Shown in pieces: positions 1 through 5,606 of a stretch of DNA of 10,866 nucleotides. The stretch's first letter is position 1. Each line of letters starts with the position of its first letter. The stretch is from positions 1 to 10,866 of the forward strand of contig CANQCJ010000062.1 of assembly GCA_947589205.1 (NCBI GenBank), given 5' to 3'. Under the pieces are notes generated by a model. That model searched no databases and was not told where the DNA came from. It was given only the letters and a program-made list of their open reading frames with translations. The DNA is from an uncultured Ruminococcus sp. GTDB lineage: Bacteria; Bacillota; Clostridia; Oscillospirales; Ruminococcaceae. Made by a program: the position numbers and the translations under genes.

Positions 1-1
1 G

Positions 2-322
2 ATCACAGAGCGGATATATCTGAATTTCAGCTGCCCATACCCTAAAAAAAGCTATGCTTCTCACAGGCTCACTCACCGCCGCTTTCTCGAAATTTACGAA
101 AAGCTGCTGACAGAAAACGGCATTATCTGCCAGAAAACCGACAACGCCGGTTTGTTTGAATTTTCGATAGAACAGCTTTCACAATGCGGCTGGGCGATGC
201 AAAACGTTTCGCTCGATCTGCATAATTCCTCCTTTGAGGGCAACATAACGACCGAATATGAGGAAAAATTCACTTCGCAGGGACTGCCGATATATCGGCT
301 CGAAGCGTATAAAAGGAGATAA
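2..322 (+). CDS. trmB: tRNA (guanine-N7)-methyltransferase, C-terminal part
   Basis: This is the 3' end of a gene entering from the left edge; 106 residues are visible. TrmB uses S-adenosylmethionine to methylate N7 of G46 in the tRNA variable loop, in the cytoplasm. The family signature is clear: KTDNAGLFEFS, then DLHNS, then NITTEYEEKF followed by GLPIYRLEAYKRR at the C-terminus. Upstream of these, the usual DPWPKKRH-type motif reads CPYPKKSYASHRLT, so the Asp, the Trp and the Arg-His pair are replaced. The stop is TAA at 320-322. The coding end (AAAAGGAGA, 311-319) doubles as the ribosome site of the next gene, whose ATG is three bases after this stop, so the two are probably translationally linked. 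The N-terminal SAM-binding half is outside the window. The family assignment is secure; activity given the altered motif is inferred. Confidence 0.93.
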   Translation: MTERIYLNFSCPYPKKSYASHRLTHRRFLEIYEKLLTENGIICQKTDNAGLFEFSIEQLSQCGWAMQNVSLDLHNSSFEGNITTEYEEKFTSQGLPIYRLEAYKRR

Positions 323-325
323 CCA

Positions 326-1288
326 ATGACAAAAAAACACGCTGCCGTTTTGTCCTGCATTGCGCTTGCGGCAGTTATCGGCGGCTCGGTCGGCTTTGCG
401 ATGCATTCAAAAAGCAAGGCTGACGAGACCGAAGAGCGGGAGCAGTCCTCCTCGGTCGAAGCCGCGCCGCTTGCCAAAAGACCGATATACGTTGAAAACG
501 ACACGGACGGACAAAGAATTTACGGCACCGACGTGCTTTACTGCCGCGGCGGGATAAAGATAACTCTCGACGGCTCAAGAGACGATGAAATAGACCTTAC
601 GTTTGAAAACGATTCGGACAAGGGCTATACCTTCAGCACCGATTACGTCGTTGCTAACGGCGCGTCTGTCGACTCTTCCATAATTTTTCTGAACGTGGAG
701 GCAAAGACCTCCGAGCAGTATACGCTGAGAGGTCTCACCGACCAGCTTCCTGACGGAGACGTTATAGATCAGCTTCTTTTGCGGTTTGAAATGTACGATG
801 AAAATTACGAGGACAATCATTTCAGCGAGCCGATAAAGATCGTTTACAGCAGCACCGAACACAGCTATCAGCCTTGGGACTATGCGACGCTCGTTTATCG
901 CAGCGATGAGCTGGATATTTACTGCAATTCGGTAAATTACCGCGCCGACGACCCCGAGGACGATTACGACAGCGAACGCCTGCTGCTCTGGATCTATTAT
1001 ATAAACAAGGGCGAAAGAGATATTTCGCTTAGTCCGAAGAACGTTTACGCTGCGGACGGAAGCAGCCCGCCGGAGGAGATCCGCGCTTTTTCCTATACGA
1101 GAGTGCCGCCGCAGACGGTGGCTACCGATTCGCTAAGTATCGAAAGCGGCTATTCCGATCTGTCCTTTTCGCTTTTTGATACCAAAAAAATAGATATTAC
1201 CCTTTATGCGTCTTATAACGACGGAGAGGACGATCAGGATATCGAGCTCGATACGATCTTAGCGGATCTCAGCGAAAACGGCGAATGA
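326..1288 (+). CDS. Membrane-anchored acidic extracytoplasmic protein with two repeated beta-rich domains
   Basis: I do not recognise this 320-residue protein. It begins with a short basic stretch (MTKKH) and a hydrophobic segment at about residues 6-25. No convincing lipobox or signal-peptidase site follows, so a signal anchor with the rest outside the cell is most likely. Residues 30-48 are a Glu/Ser-rich linker. The remainder looks like two copies of one beta-rich module, about 68-175 and 193-300. Each starts with a (V/I)YC strand (LYC at 71-73, IYC at 198-200), then a run like DLTFEND or LLWIYYINKG, then a V(A/Y)A(N/D)G loop (108-112 and 240-244) and an aromatic strand. Both halves are rich in Asp and Glu. 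The ATG has an AGGAG site inside the end of trmB. It is the second gene of a probable four-gene operon. Solute binding or envelope sensing would be guesses. Confidence 0.82.
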   Translation: MTKKHAAVLSCIALAAVIGGSVGFAMHSKSKADETEEREQSSSVEAAPLAKRPIYVENDTDGQRIYGTDVLYCRGGIKITLDGSRDDEIDLTFENDSDKGYTFSTDYVVANGASVDSSIIFLNVEAKTSEQYTLRGLTDQLPDGDVIDQLLLRFEMYDENYEDNHFSEPIKIVYSSTEHSYQPWDYATLVYRSDELDIYCNSVNYRADDPEDDYDSERLLLWIYYINKGERDISLSPKNVYAADGSSPPEEIRAFSYTRVPPQTVATDSLSIESGYSDLSFSLFDTKKIDITLYASYNDGEDDQDIELDTILADLSENGE

Positions 1289-1291
1289 ATC

Positions 1292-1296
1292 GGAGG
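1292..1296 (+). promoter_or_regulatory. Ribosome binding site GGAGG that decides the start of the next gene
   Basis: GGAGG here lies 11 bases before the ATG at 1308. A GTG at 1296 is in the same frame but overlaps the GGAGG itself, so ribosomes bound here could not use it. The ATG at 1308 is therefore the better start and removes four residues from the longest possible reading frame. Confidence 0.7.
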
Positions 1297-1307
1297 TGCG
1301 GCGCGTT

Positions 1308-2168
1308 ATGCTTACAAAGCTTATAAGGGCTATGGTGAGGATAATCACAGCCTCTGTTTTGCTGACAGAAGCTCTTACCCTCGCTTTTGCAAAAGCCCAT
1401 CGACTTCCCATACCGCAGGGAGCTTTTTCAATGCTTCTTTTCGCAGGCTCGTTTGCGGTTTTTTCTATTATTTTTCTTAACATGGAAAGACTTCCGAGAG
1501 CAGGCTTCATGCGCAGTCTTGAAGAAAACGGCTTTTCGGATAAAACCAATGAGCTTATAAAAAAATGGGTCAAAAAATGCGGAAAAAGAGGATACCATGA
1601 CACGGCTCTGCTCGCGCTGTCGGAGCTTTGTATGTCTTTTGAAAAATACAAAGAAGCTTTTGAATGCTTATCAAGGATAAGCTGCGGCAAACTTGACGAT
1701 CGGCAGAAAATAGTTTATTACAACTCCTATCTCTACGGCGCGGTGATATGCGGCGACAAAGCCGCCGCGGACGCGGTCTATAACAGGTCAAAGCTTTTGC
1801 TGCTCGGCGTTACGGACGATAGACTGTCGGGGGTCGTAAAGCATACTCTCGGCTGTTATGAGTATATGTGCGGCAGACTCGCTTCGGCGGAAGTTTTTTT
1901 TAACCAATCGCTTGAGACCGCCGCTCACGGCGCCGGCTTCGACGAAGATCTTATCTGCGAGGACAATTTCGGTCTCTGCGCCTGCTATCTTGAAACAGAC
2001 CGACTTATGCAGGCTAAATACGCAGCGGAGCAGGCCGCTTACTATGCGCAGGGCGCAGACAGCGTTATACAGCGCAAGCTTGAAAGAACAAAGCGGCTTG
2101 TGGAGCTTGCTTTCCGCAATACGCAAAATGACGATTTAAATATTGAAGCAGAAAAAGGAAGTGCATAA
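1308..2168 (+). CDS. Two-helix membrane protein with TPR-like cytoplasmic domain
   Basis: This 286-residue protein of unknown function has hydrophobic helices at about 8-29 and 39-58, joined by a short loop containing HRLPIPQG. A basic patch (LPRAGFMR, 62-69) suggests that the N-terminus and the long C-terminal part are cytoplasmic. From about residue 78 the chain is all helical and looks like divergent tetratricopeptide repeats. Helix pairs lie near 96-122, 135-162, 176-204 and 217-247, with TPR-like small and aromatic residues (for example LGCYEYMCGRLASAEVFF). Such domains usually hold protein partners. The last about 20 residues are polar and probably disordered. It lies 19 bases after the preceding gene and one base before the pfkB start. 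The partner could be the preceding envelope protein, but that rests on adjacency alone. Confidence 0.8.
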   Translation: MLTKLIRAMVRIITASVLLTEALTLAFAKAHRLPIPQGAFSMLLFAGSFAVFSIIFLNMERLPRAGFMRSLEENGFSDKTNELIKKWVKKCGKRGYHDTALLALSELCMSFEKYKEAFECLSRISCGKLDDRQKIVYYNSYLYGAVICGDKAAADAVYNRSKLLLLGVTDDRLSGVVKHTLGCYEYMCGRLASAEVFFNQSLETAAHGAGFDEDLICEDNFGLCACYLETDRLMQAKYAAEQAAYYAQGADSVIQRKLERTKRLVELAFRNTQNDDLNIEAEKGSA

Positions 2169-2169
2169 T

Positions 2170-3096
2170 ATGATATATACCGTTACATTCAACCCTGCTG
2201 TTGACTGCGCGGTCAGAGTCGGAGAACTGCTCGGCGGCGGTGTGAACAAGGCTGTTGAAGAAAATATTCTCGCGGGGGGCAAAGGGATAAACGTTTCCTG
2301 CGTGCTCAATAACCTCGGGATAGAAAACATCGCTCTCGGATTTCTCGCGGGTTCGACGGGAAAAGCGATAAAACACGATCTTGACGAGCAGGGCGTTGAT
2401 AACCGCTTTATTTTTTTGCCCTCGGGCAATTCGCGGATAAATTTAAAGATCATCTCCGAAGCCGGCGGCTTTAGCGAAACGGAAATAAACGCTCCCGGTC
2501 CGGATATCGACAGAGCTTCGCTCGATAAGCTCTATCAGCAGCTTGAAACGCTTGAAAGCGGCGACAAGCTCGTGCTTGCGGGAAGCATTCCGCGTTCGCT
2601 GCCCGACAGCGCCTATGCCGATATAATGGCTATGCTTGACGGAAAGGGTATAGATATTATCGCGGACGCTTCGGGTAAGCTGCTCGAAGGGGTGCTTAAA
2701 TACCGCCCGTTCCTGATAAAGCCCAACCACATAGAGCTTGGAGAGCTTTTCGGAGAGACCGTGGACAGCTTTGACAAGGCTCTCGAGCTTGCGTTCAGGC
2801 TCAAAGATATGGGGGCGCGCAGCGTGCTTGTTTCAATGGGCGGAGACGGCGCGGTCTTTGCCGGCGAAAACGGCGAAAAATTCACCTGCGCCGCGCCCAA
2901 GGGAAAAGCCGTGAACACTGTCGGCGCGGGAGATTCTATGGTAGCGGGCTTCCTTGCGGGACTTATCAAATTCAGCGACCCTTACAAGGCGTTTTTATAC
3001 GGCATTTCCGCAGGAAGCGCAAGCGCGTTTTCTCAATTTCTCGCTTCGGCGGAGCAGGTGGAGAAAATCTACGGTGAGATATCTCAAAACCGTTGA
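2170..3096 (+). CDS. fruK: 1-phosphofructokinase (PfkB/ribokinase family)
   Basis: This 308-residue sugar-phosphate kinase most likely converts fructose 1-phosphate and ATP to fructose 1,6-bisphosphate. It opens with MIYTVTFNPAVD, typical of the FruK/LacC branch. PfkB signature 1 is seen as GGKGIN (36-41) and signature 2 as NTVGAGDSMVAGF (249-261), whose Asp255 is the expected catalytic base. FLAGSTG (58-64), RINLKI (89-94) and the KPNHIELGELFG segment (184-195) also fit. Length matches the family. The start at 2170 is chosen because AGGAAG at 2156-2161 lies eight bases upstream and the preceding stop ends at 2168; a TTG at 2143 would add nine unconserved residues. No fructose PTS gene or DeoR-type regulator is next to it, which is unusual for fruK. 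Tagatose-6-phosphate kinase (LacC) or 6-phosphofructokinase activity cannot be excluded from sequence. Confidence 0.88.
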   Translation: MIYTVTFNPAVDCAVRVGELLGGGVNKAVEENILAGGKGINVSCVLNNLGIENIALGFLAGSTGKAIKHDLDEQGVDNRFIFLPSGNSRINLKIISEAGGFSETEINAPGPDIDRASLDKLYQQLETLESGDKLVLAGSIPRSLPDSAYADIMAMLDGKGIDIIADASGKLLEGVLKYRPFLIKPNHIELGELFGETVDSFDKALELAFRLKDMGARSVLVSMGGDGAVFAGENGEKFTCAAPKGKAVNTVGAGDSMVAGFLAGLIKFSDPYKAFLYGISAGSASAFSQFLASAEQVEKIYGEISQNR

Positions 3097-3253
3097 AATT
3101 ACTTGTCCGCAACTCAAAATGTACATTGAAATATTCAAAAGCAACTCCAAATTGGTTGAGTTTACACCGGGTCTATTTTTATCGCCTGCGCTTTGACACG
3201 GGGAAGTATGATATGAGAATGTATAGAAAATAGAACGGACGGTGAGGTCTTAG
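3097..3253 (+). other. A/T-rich intergenic stretch with short repeats
   Basis: This 157-base gap separates pfkB from the NERD gene. It holds two copies of GCAACTC (3109-3115 and 3141-3147, 32 bases apart), each followed by an A-rich run. A weak hairpin is possible from AACTC (3143-3147) and GAGTT (3158-3162) with a ten-base loop; the first T-run starts well after it (3176-3180), so I do not call it a terminator. No protein or stable RNA gene is evident. Confidence 0.4.
3193..3220 (+). promoter_or_regulatory. Possible sigma-A promoter for the NERD gene
   Basis: TTGACA at 3193-3198 is a perfect -35 box. A 16-base spacer leads to GAGAAT at 3215-3220, which matches four of six bases of the -10 consensus and is weak. 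Transcription would start near 3227, giving a leader of about 27 bases before the ATG at 3254. Confidence 0.4.
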
Positions 3254-4102
3254 ATGTTGGAGGAATTGTTGCATTTTATCATAAGTTTATACACTGTAAT
3301 GTTGAAAATTAACATTATACTTGCGCCTATCTTTATTCTGCTTAACGAGATTTCATTAAAAATAAAAAAATGGAAAATGCGGAAGCAGTATTTACAGCAA
3401 CAGGAATATTTCCGCCAGCAGCGATACTATCAACAGTATTATAAGCAGCCGCAAAATATTTCTCCGACATCTCAGACACCTGTACAAAATATCACCGACT
3501 ACAATACTGCTCCCGATAACCGCACACCGCCGACCGATCCGCTCGCCCGGTTCAAAGGGATAATGGGCGAGCATAATGTAAACAAACTGCTTTTGGAGCT
3601 TGACAGGGAAAGGTACATACTTCTCAGCGATATTCTGCTCAAAGCCGACAAATACGGGTCGTCTTATACTACTCAGATAGACCATATTTTGGTTTCCGTT
3701 TACGGGATATTTGTTATAGAAACTAAAAATTACAGCGGTAAGATCTACGGTACGGACAGATCGGATAATTGGAGAGAATATCTCCGCGGGGAGGAATTTA
3801 AATTTTATAATCCGGTCAAACAAAACTACGCCCACAAAAGAGCTTTGGAGGATCTGCTCGGGCAGACGGTCATTCCTATCGTTGTTTTTTCGGACAACGC
3901 TTTGATAAAAGCCGTTACCTCTCACACCGTGATAAATATGAGCGTTCTGAAGGAGACTATAAGAAGCTATGACAGGGAAATATATTCGCGCGAACAGATA
4001 AACGGCTTTGCAAGAAAAATTTCGGAAAATAATATCACCTCCCCCGTTTCACGCGCGGAGCATATCTCTCAGGTACGGCAAAGTGCAAATAAATACAGCT
4101 GA
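3254..4102 (+). CDS. Membrane-anchored NERD-domain protein (nuclease-related)
   Basis: This 282-residue protein begins with a hydrophobic segment (about 7-31), then a basic helix and a Gln/Tyr-rich linker (44-66) and a Pro/Thr-rich stretch to about 95. Residues 100-215 match the NERD fold, a member of the restriction-endonuclease-like superfamily. Visible pieces are GIMGEHNVNKLL (102-113, with Glu106), TQIDHILVS (140-148, with Asp143), GIFVIETKNYSGKIYG (151-166, with Glu156 and Lys158) and FYNPVKQNYAH (184-194). The Asp143...Glu156-X-Lys158 arrangement is that of a PD-(D/E)XK site and looks intact. NERD proteins are suspected to act on nucleic acids, but their substrates are mostly unknown. 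The start follows GGTGAGG at 3241-3247. The gene is visibly richer in A and T than its neighbours, hinting at a different origin. The helix orientation, and so whether the domain is cytoplasmic, is inferred. Confidence 0.87.
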   Translation: MLEELLHFIISLYTVMLKINIILAPIFILLNEISLKIKKWKMRKQYLQQQEYFRQQRYYQQYYKQPQNISPTSQTPVQNITDYNTAPDNRTPPTDPLARFKGIMGEHNVNKLLLELDRERYILLSDILLKADKYGSSYTTQIDHILVSVYGIFVIETKNYSGKIYGTDRSDNWREYLRGEEFKFYNPVKQNYAHKRALEDLLGQTVIPIVVFSDNALIKAVTSHTVINMSVLKETIRSYDREIYSREQINGFARKISENNITSPVSRAEHISQVRQSANKYS

Positions 4103-4138
4103 TCCTTCGTCAATTTCACCATATTTTCACAGCATTAT

Positions 4139-4177
4139 TCATAACGCGTTCATAATTGTATGCTATAATCATCATAA
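4139..4177 (+). promoter_or_regulatory. Promoter with helically phased TCATAA repeats
   Basis: TATAAT at 4164-4169 is preceded by TGC, making an extended -10 element; no good -35 box is at the right distance. TCATAA occurs at 4139-4144, 4150-4155 and 4172-4177, that is 11 and 22 bases apart, on one face of the helix and flanking the -10. The first two are longer copies, TTCATAA. Transcription would begin near 4176. The AGGAAAGG ribosome site (4186-4193) lies eight bases before the ATG at 4202. The promoter is well supported; operator function is inferred from the spacing. Confidence 0.55.
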
Positions 4178-4201
4178 CAGTTATCAGGAAAGGTGCTTAT
4201 A

Positions 4202-5215
4202 ATGGATAAACAGGAGAAAATATATACCGATGGCGAAAACGGTTCGCTCGTGCCGGACGAGGACGAGGAGTTTGAGCGAAAGCTCGCAGAGGAGGAAAAC
4301 GCCCGCCGCGCAGAGCTTGAACAAAAACGCTTAGAGCGCGAAAAGGAGCGCGTCCGCAGACAAAAGGAAGCTCAGAAGCAGCGCGACGCGGCTATCGCAA
4401 AGGACAAGCTCGATCTTATGAAGATGAAAGCCGGTATCGCCGAGGAGAACGAACAGATAAAAGAAGAACACACCGAAAAGCGTCAGCTTACTTTTAAAGA
4501 AAGGATCGCGAATTTCTGGTATCACGACAAGGTGTGGATCTGCCTCGGCACGTTTTTAGCCGCGGTAGCCGCTTTTCTTATCTACGACACCGCCACGAGA
4601 GTTCAGCCGGATCTGCAAATAATGCTTATTGCCGACGACGGGCTTGATTACTATTCGGCGGCGCTTGAGGAAATTTTTGAAAGCGTAGCCGAGGACACTA
4701 ACGGCGACGGAAAGGTCTATGTTCAGATCATGAATATGCCGCTTGACAGCGCGCAGTACGATCAGATACACGTTGCGAACAATTCAAAGTTTCTCGCTAA
4801 TTTGCAGCAGGGACAGATAATTTTAGCTATAACCGATTCAAACACCGACGAGGATATACAGCAGATATTCGTTGACGATCTTCCGGAGCGATTTCCCGAT
4901 AATCCGTATATAGACGAAAAGGGACTGTCGCTGAATTTTGCTTTTCTTGCAAGAGAGCTGGAATTTAAAAAAATGCCGAACGATCTTTATTTAAGACTAA
5001 GACGTCCGGTGAACACGATGGACGGTTCGCTCGAGGATATGCAGAAAAATTACGACGAGGCTTTGAAGTATTTTGAAAAGCTCAGCGATATGCTCTATGA
5101 ACGCGCAAAGCTCGAGGACGACAAGGGCCTTACGACCGAGCCCGTCAAAAAAGAACACATCATCGAGACAAAGCCGGGCGTTTTTGAAAAAGAAAGCGAA
5201 AACGACAGCGAATAA
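4202..5215 (+). CDS. Coiled-coil single-pass membrane protein of unknown function
   Basis: I cannot name this 337-residue protein. Residues 20-95 are almost all charged (Glu, Arg, Lys, Gln with regular Ala/Leu) and should form a long cytoplasmic coiled coil. FKERIANFWYHDK (98-110) is an interfacial stretch ahead of one membrane helix at about 111-128. The following 200 residues should be extracytoplasmic. They contain DTNGDGKVYV (165-174), which has the Asp/Asn spacing of a dockerin or EF-hand calcium loop. They also contain a region rich in alternating hydrophobic residues that suggests an alpha/beta fold (138-260), a helical segment near 276-306 and an acidic tail. The start at 4202 follows AGGAAAGG by eight bases; a GTG at 4193 overlaps that site and is rejected. 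The next promoter follows 17 bases after the stop, with no clear terminator between. Confidence 0.8.
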   Translation: MDKQEKIYTDGENGSLVPDEDEEFERKLAEEENARRAELEQKRLEREKERVRRQKEAQKQRDAAIAKDKLDLMKMKAGIAEENEQIKEEHTEKRQLTFKERIANFWYHDKVWICLGTFLAAVAAFLIYDTATRVQPDLQIMLIADDGLDYYSAALEEIFESVAEDTNGDGKVYVQIMNMPLDSAQYDQIHVANNSKFLANLQQGQIILAITDSNTDEDIQQIFVDDLPERFPDNPYIDEKGLSLNFAFLARELEFKKMPNDLYLRLRRPVNTMDGSLEDMQKNYDEALKYFEKLSDMLYERAKLEDDKGLTTEPVKKEHIIETKPGVFEKESENDSE

Positions 5216-5231
5216 GTTTTTTATATAAGTC

Positions 5232-5260
5232 TTGACAAGCCGTGAAAAATGTGCTATAAT
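5232..5260 (+). promoter_or_regulatory. Consensus sigma-A promoter of the thiamine thiazole operon
   Basis: TTGACA at 5232-5237 and TATAAT at 5255-5260 are both perfect and separated by exactly 17 bases, with TGC directly before the -10 (5252-5254). This is the strongest promoter in the window, and transcription should start near A5267. Such strength suggests that control happens after initiation, in the leader. Confidence 0.92.
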
Positions 5261-5266
5261 ATATCT

Positions 5267-5361
5267 ATTCACGATAACCGTGCGCGGGGTGCACCACCAT
5301 GGGTGCAGCTGTTTTTGCCGTGCGCGGTTTTTTGTTTTTTGTAAAAAAGGAGGGTCTGCAT
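5267..5361 (+). promoter_or_regulatory. Structured 5' leader RNA of thiS, candidate cis-regulatory element
   Basis: The untranslated leader is about 95 bases. Near its 5' end CACG (5270-5273) can pair with CGTG (5279-5282) around a five-base loop. That would compete with the large hairpin starting at 5278, so the pair has the form of an antiterminator and terminator. The core, GGGGTGC at 5286-5292 through GCTG at 5308-5311, faintly resembles the start of a TPP riboswitch. The CUGAGA bulge and the whole second helix arm that bind thiamine pyrophosphate are absent. The ribosome site AAGGAGG (5347-5353) lies outside the hairpin, eight bases before the ATG. The ligand, if any, is unknown. Confidence 0.6.
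5278..5333 (+). terminator. Rho-independent terminator (attenuator) inside the thiS leader
   Basis: CCGTGCGCGG occurs at 5278-5287 and again at 5318-5327. The two copies are direct repeats, yet as RNA they pair over all ten positions, using eight Watson-Crick pairs and two G-U pairs. Inside, TGCACC (5290-5295) pairs with GGTGCA (5302-5307). T6 follows at 5328-5333, then G and T6 again. Lying between a strong promoter and thiS, it should act as an attenuator. The G-U pairs mean that the fold works only as + strand RNA. Confidence 0.75.
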
Positions 5362-5559
5362 ATGGCTGTTATAAACGGCGAAAAGGATAACGCTCACAAC
5401 GGTATCAGCGTGCTCGAATATCTCTCAAAGCAGGGAAAAAAGCCGTCTCAGGTCGCTGTAATGATAAACGGCGATATTCTTCCGAAGGATAAATACGCCG
5501 GCACTGTTATTGAAGAAAACAGCGAGGTCGAAATAATCGGCTTTGTCGGCGGCGGCTGA
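5362..5559 (+). CDS. thiS: ThiS, sulfur carrier protein for thiazole synthesis
   Basis: ThiS is a 65-residue ubiquitin-like protein. Its C-terminal glycine is adenylated and then converted to a thiocarboxylate that gives sulfur to ThiG. The sequence shows the usual short beta-grasp pattern: INGEKD near the start, LEYLSKQGKKPSQVAVMING in the middle and EVEIIGFVGGG at the end, with the essential terminal Gly-Gly exposed. Length is typical. The ATG at 5362 is preceded by AAGGAGG with an eight-base gap. An in-frame ATG at 5299 would add 21 residues encoded by the terminator hairpin and its T-tract, and is not credible. It is the first gene of the thiS-thiG-thiH-tenI run. The adenylating enzyme ThiF, often encoded nearby, is not in the window. 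Confidence 0.95.
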   Translation: MAVINGEKDNAHNGISVLEYLSKQGKKPSQVAVMINGDILPKDKYAGTVIEENSEVEIIGFVGGG

Positions 5560-5606
5560 TAAAAAGCTTTTTTCAATAAAAAATCACTAAAAGGAGATCT
5601 TAAAAA

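Noticed and set aside
326..400. Lipoprotein signal around VLSC (residues 8-11)
   Set aside because: The cysteine comes only 11 residues in, before any hydrophobic core, so it cannot be a lipobox; a signal anchor fits better.
3143..3180. Terminator after pfkB
   Set aside because: The possible stem is only five base pairs, A/T-rich, with a ten-base loop, and the T-run is 13 or more bases away.
3392..3925. Minus-strand reading frame of 177 codons opposite the NERD gene
   Set aside because: It is an antisense shadow; the + strand frame carries the conserved NERD motifs, and the antisense frame has no ribosome site I could find.
5286..5311. TPP riboswitch upstream of thiS
   Set aside because: Only a GGGGTGC...GCTG core is similar. 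The CUGAGA element and the second arm that contacts the pyrophosphate are missing, and there is no room for them before the terminator stem closes.
5299..5361. Upstream in-frame ATG giving a longer ThiS
   Set aside because: The 21 added residues are encoded by the terminator hairpin, its T-tracts and the ribosome site. The ATG at 5362 has an ideal AAGGAGG and gives the normal ThiS length.
5561..5573. AAAAAGCTTTTTT palindrome between thiS and thiG as a terminator
   Set aside because: The palindrome has no loop and almost only A-T pairs. Downstream thiG has its own strong ribosome site and belongs to the same pathway, so termination here is unlikely.
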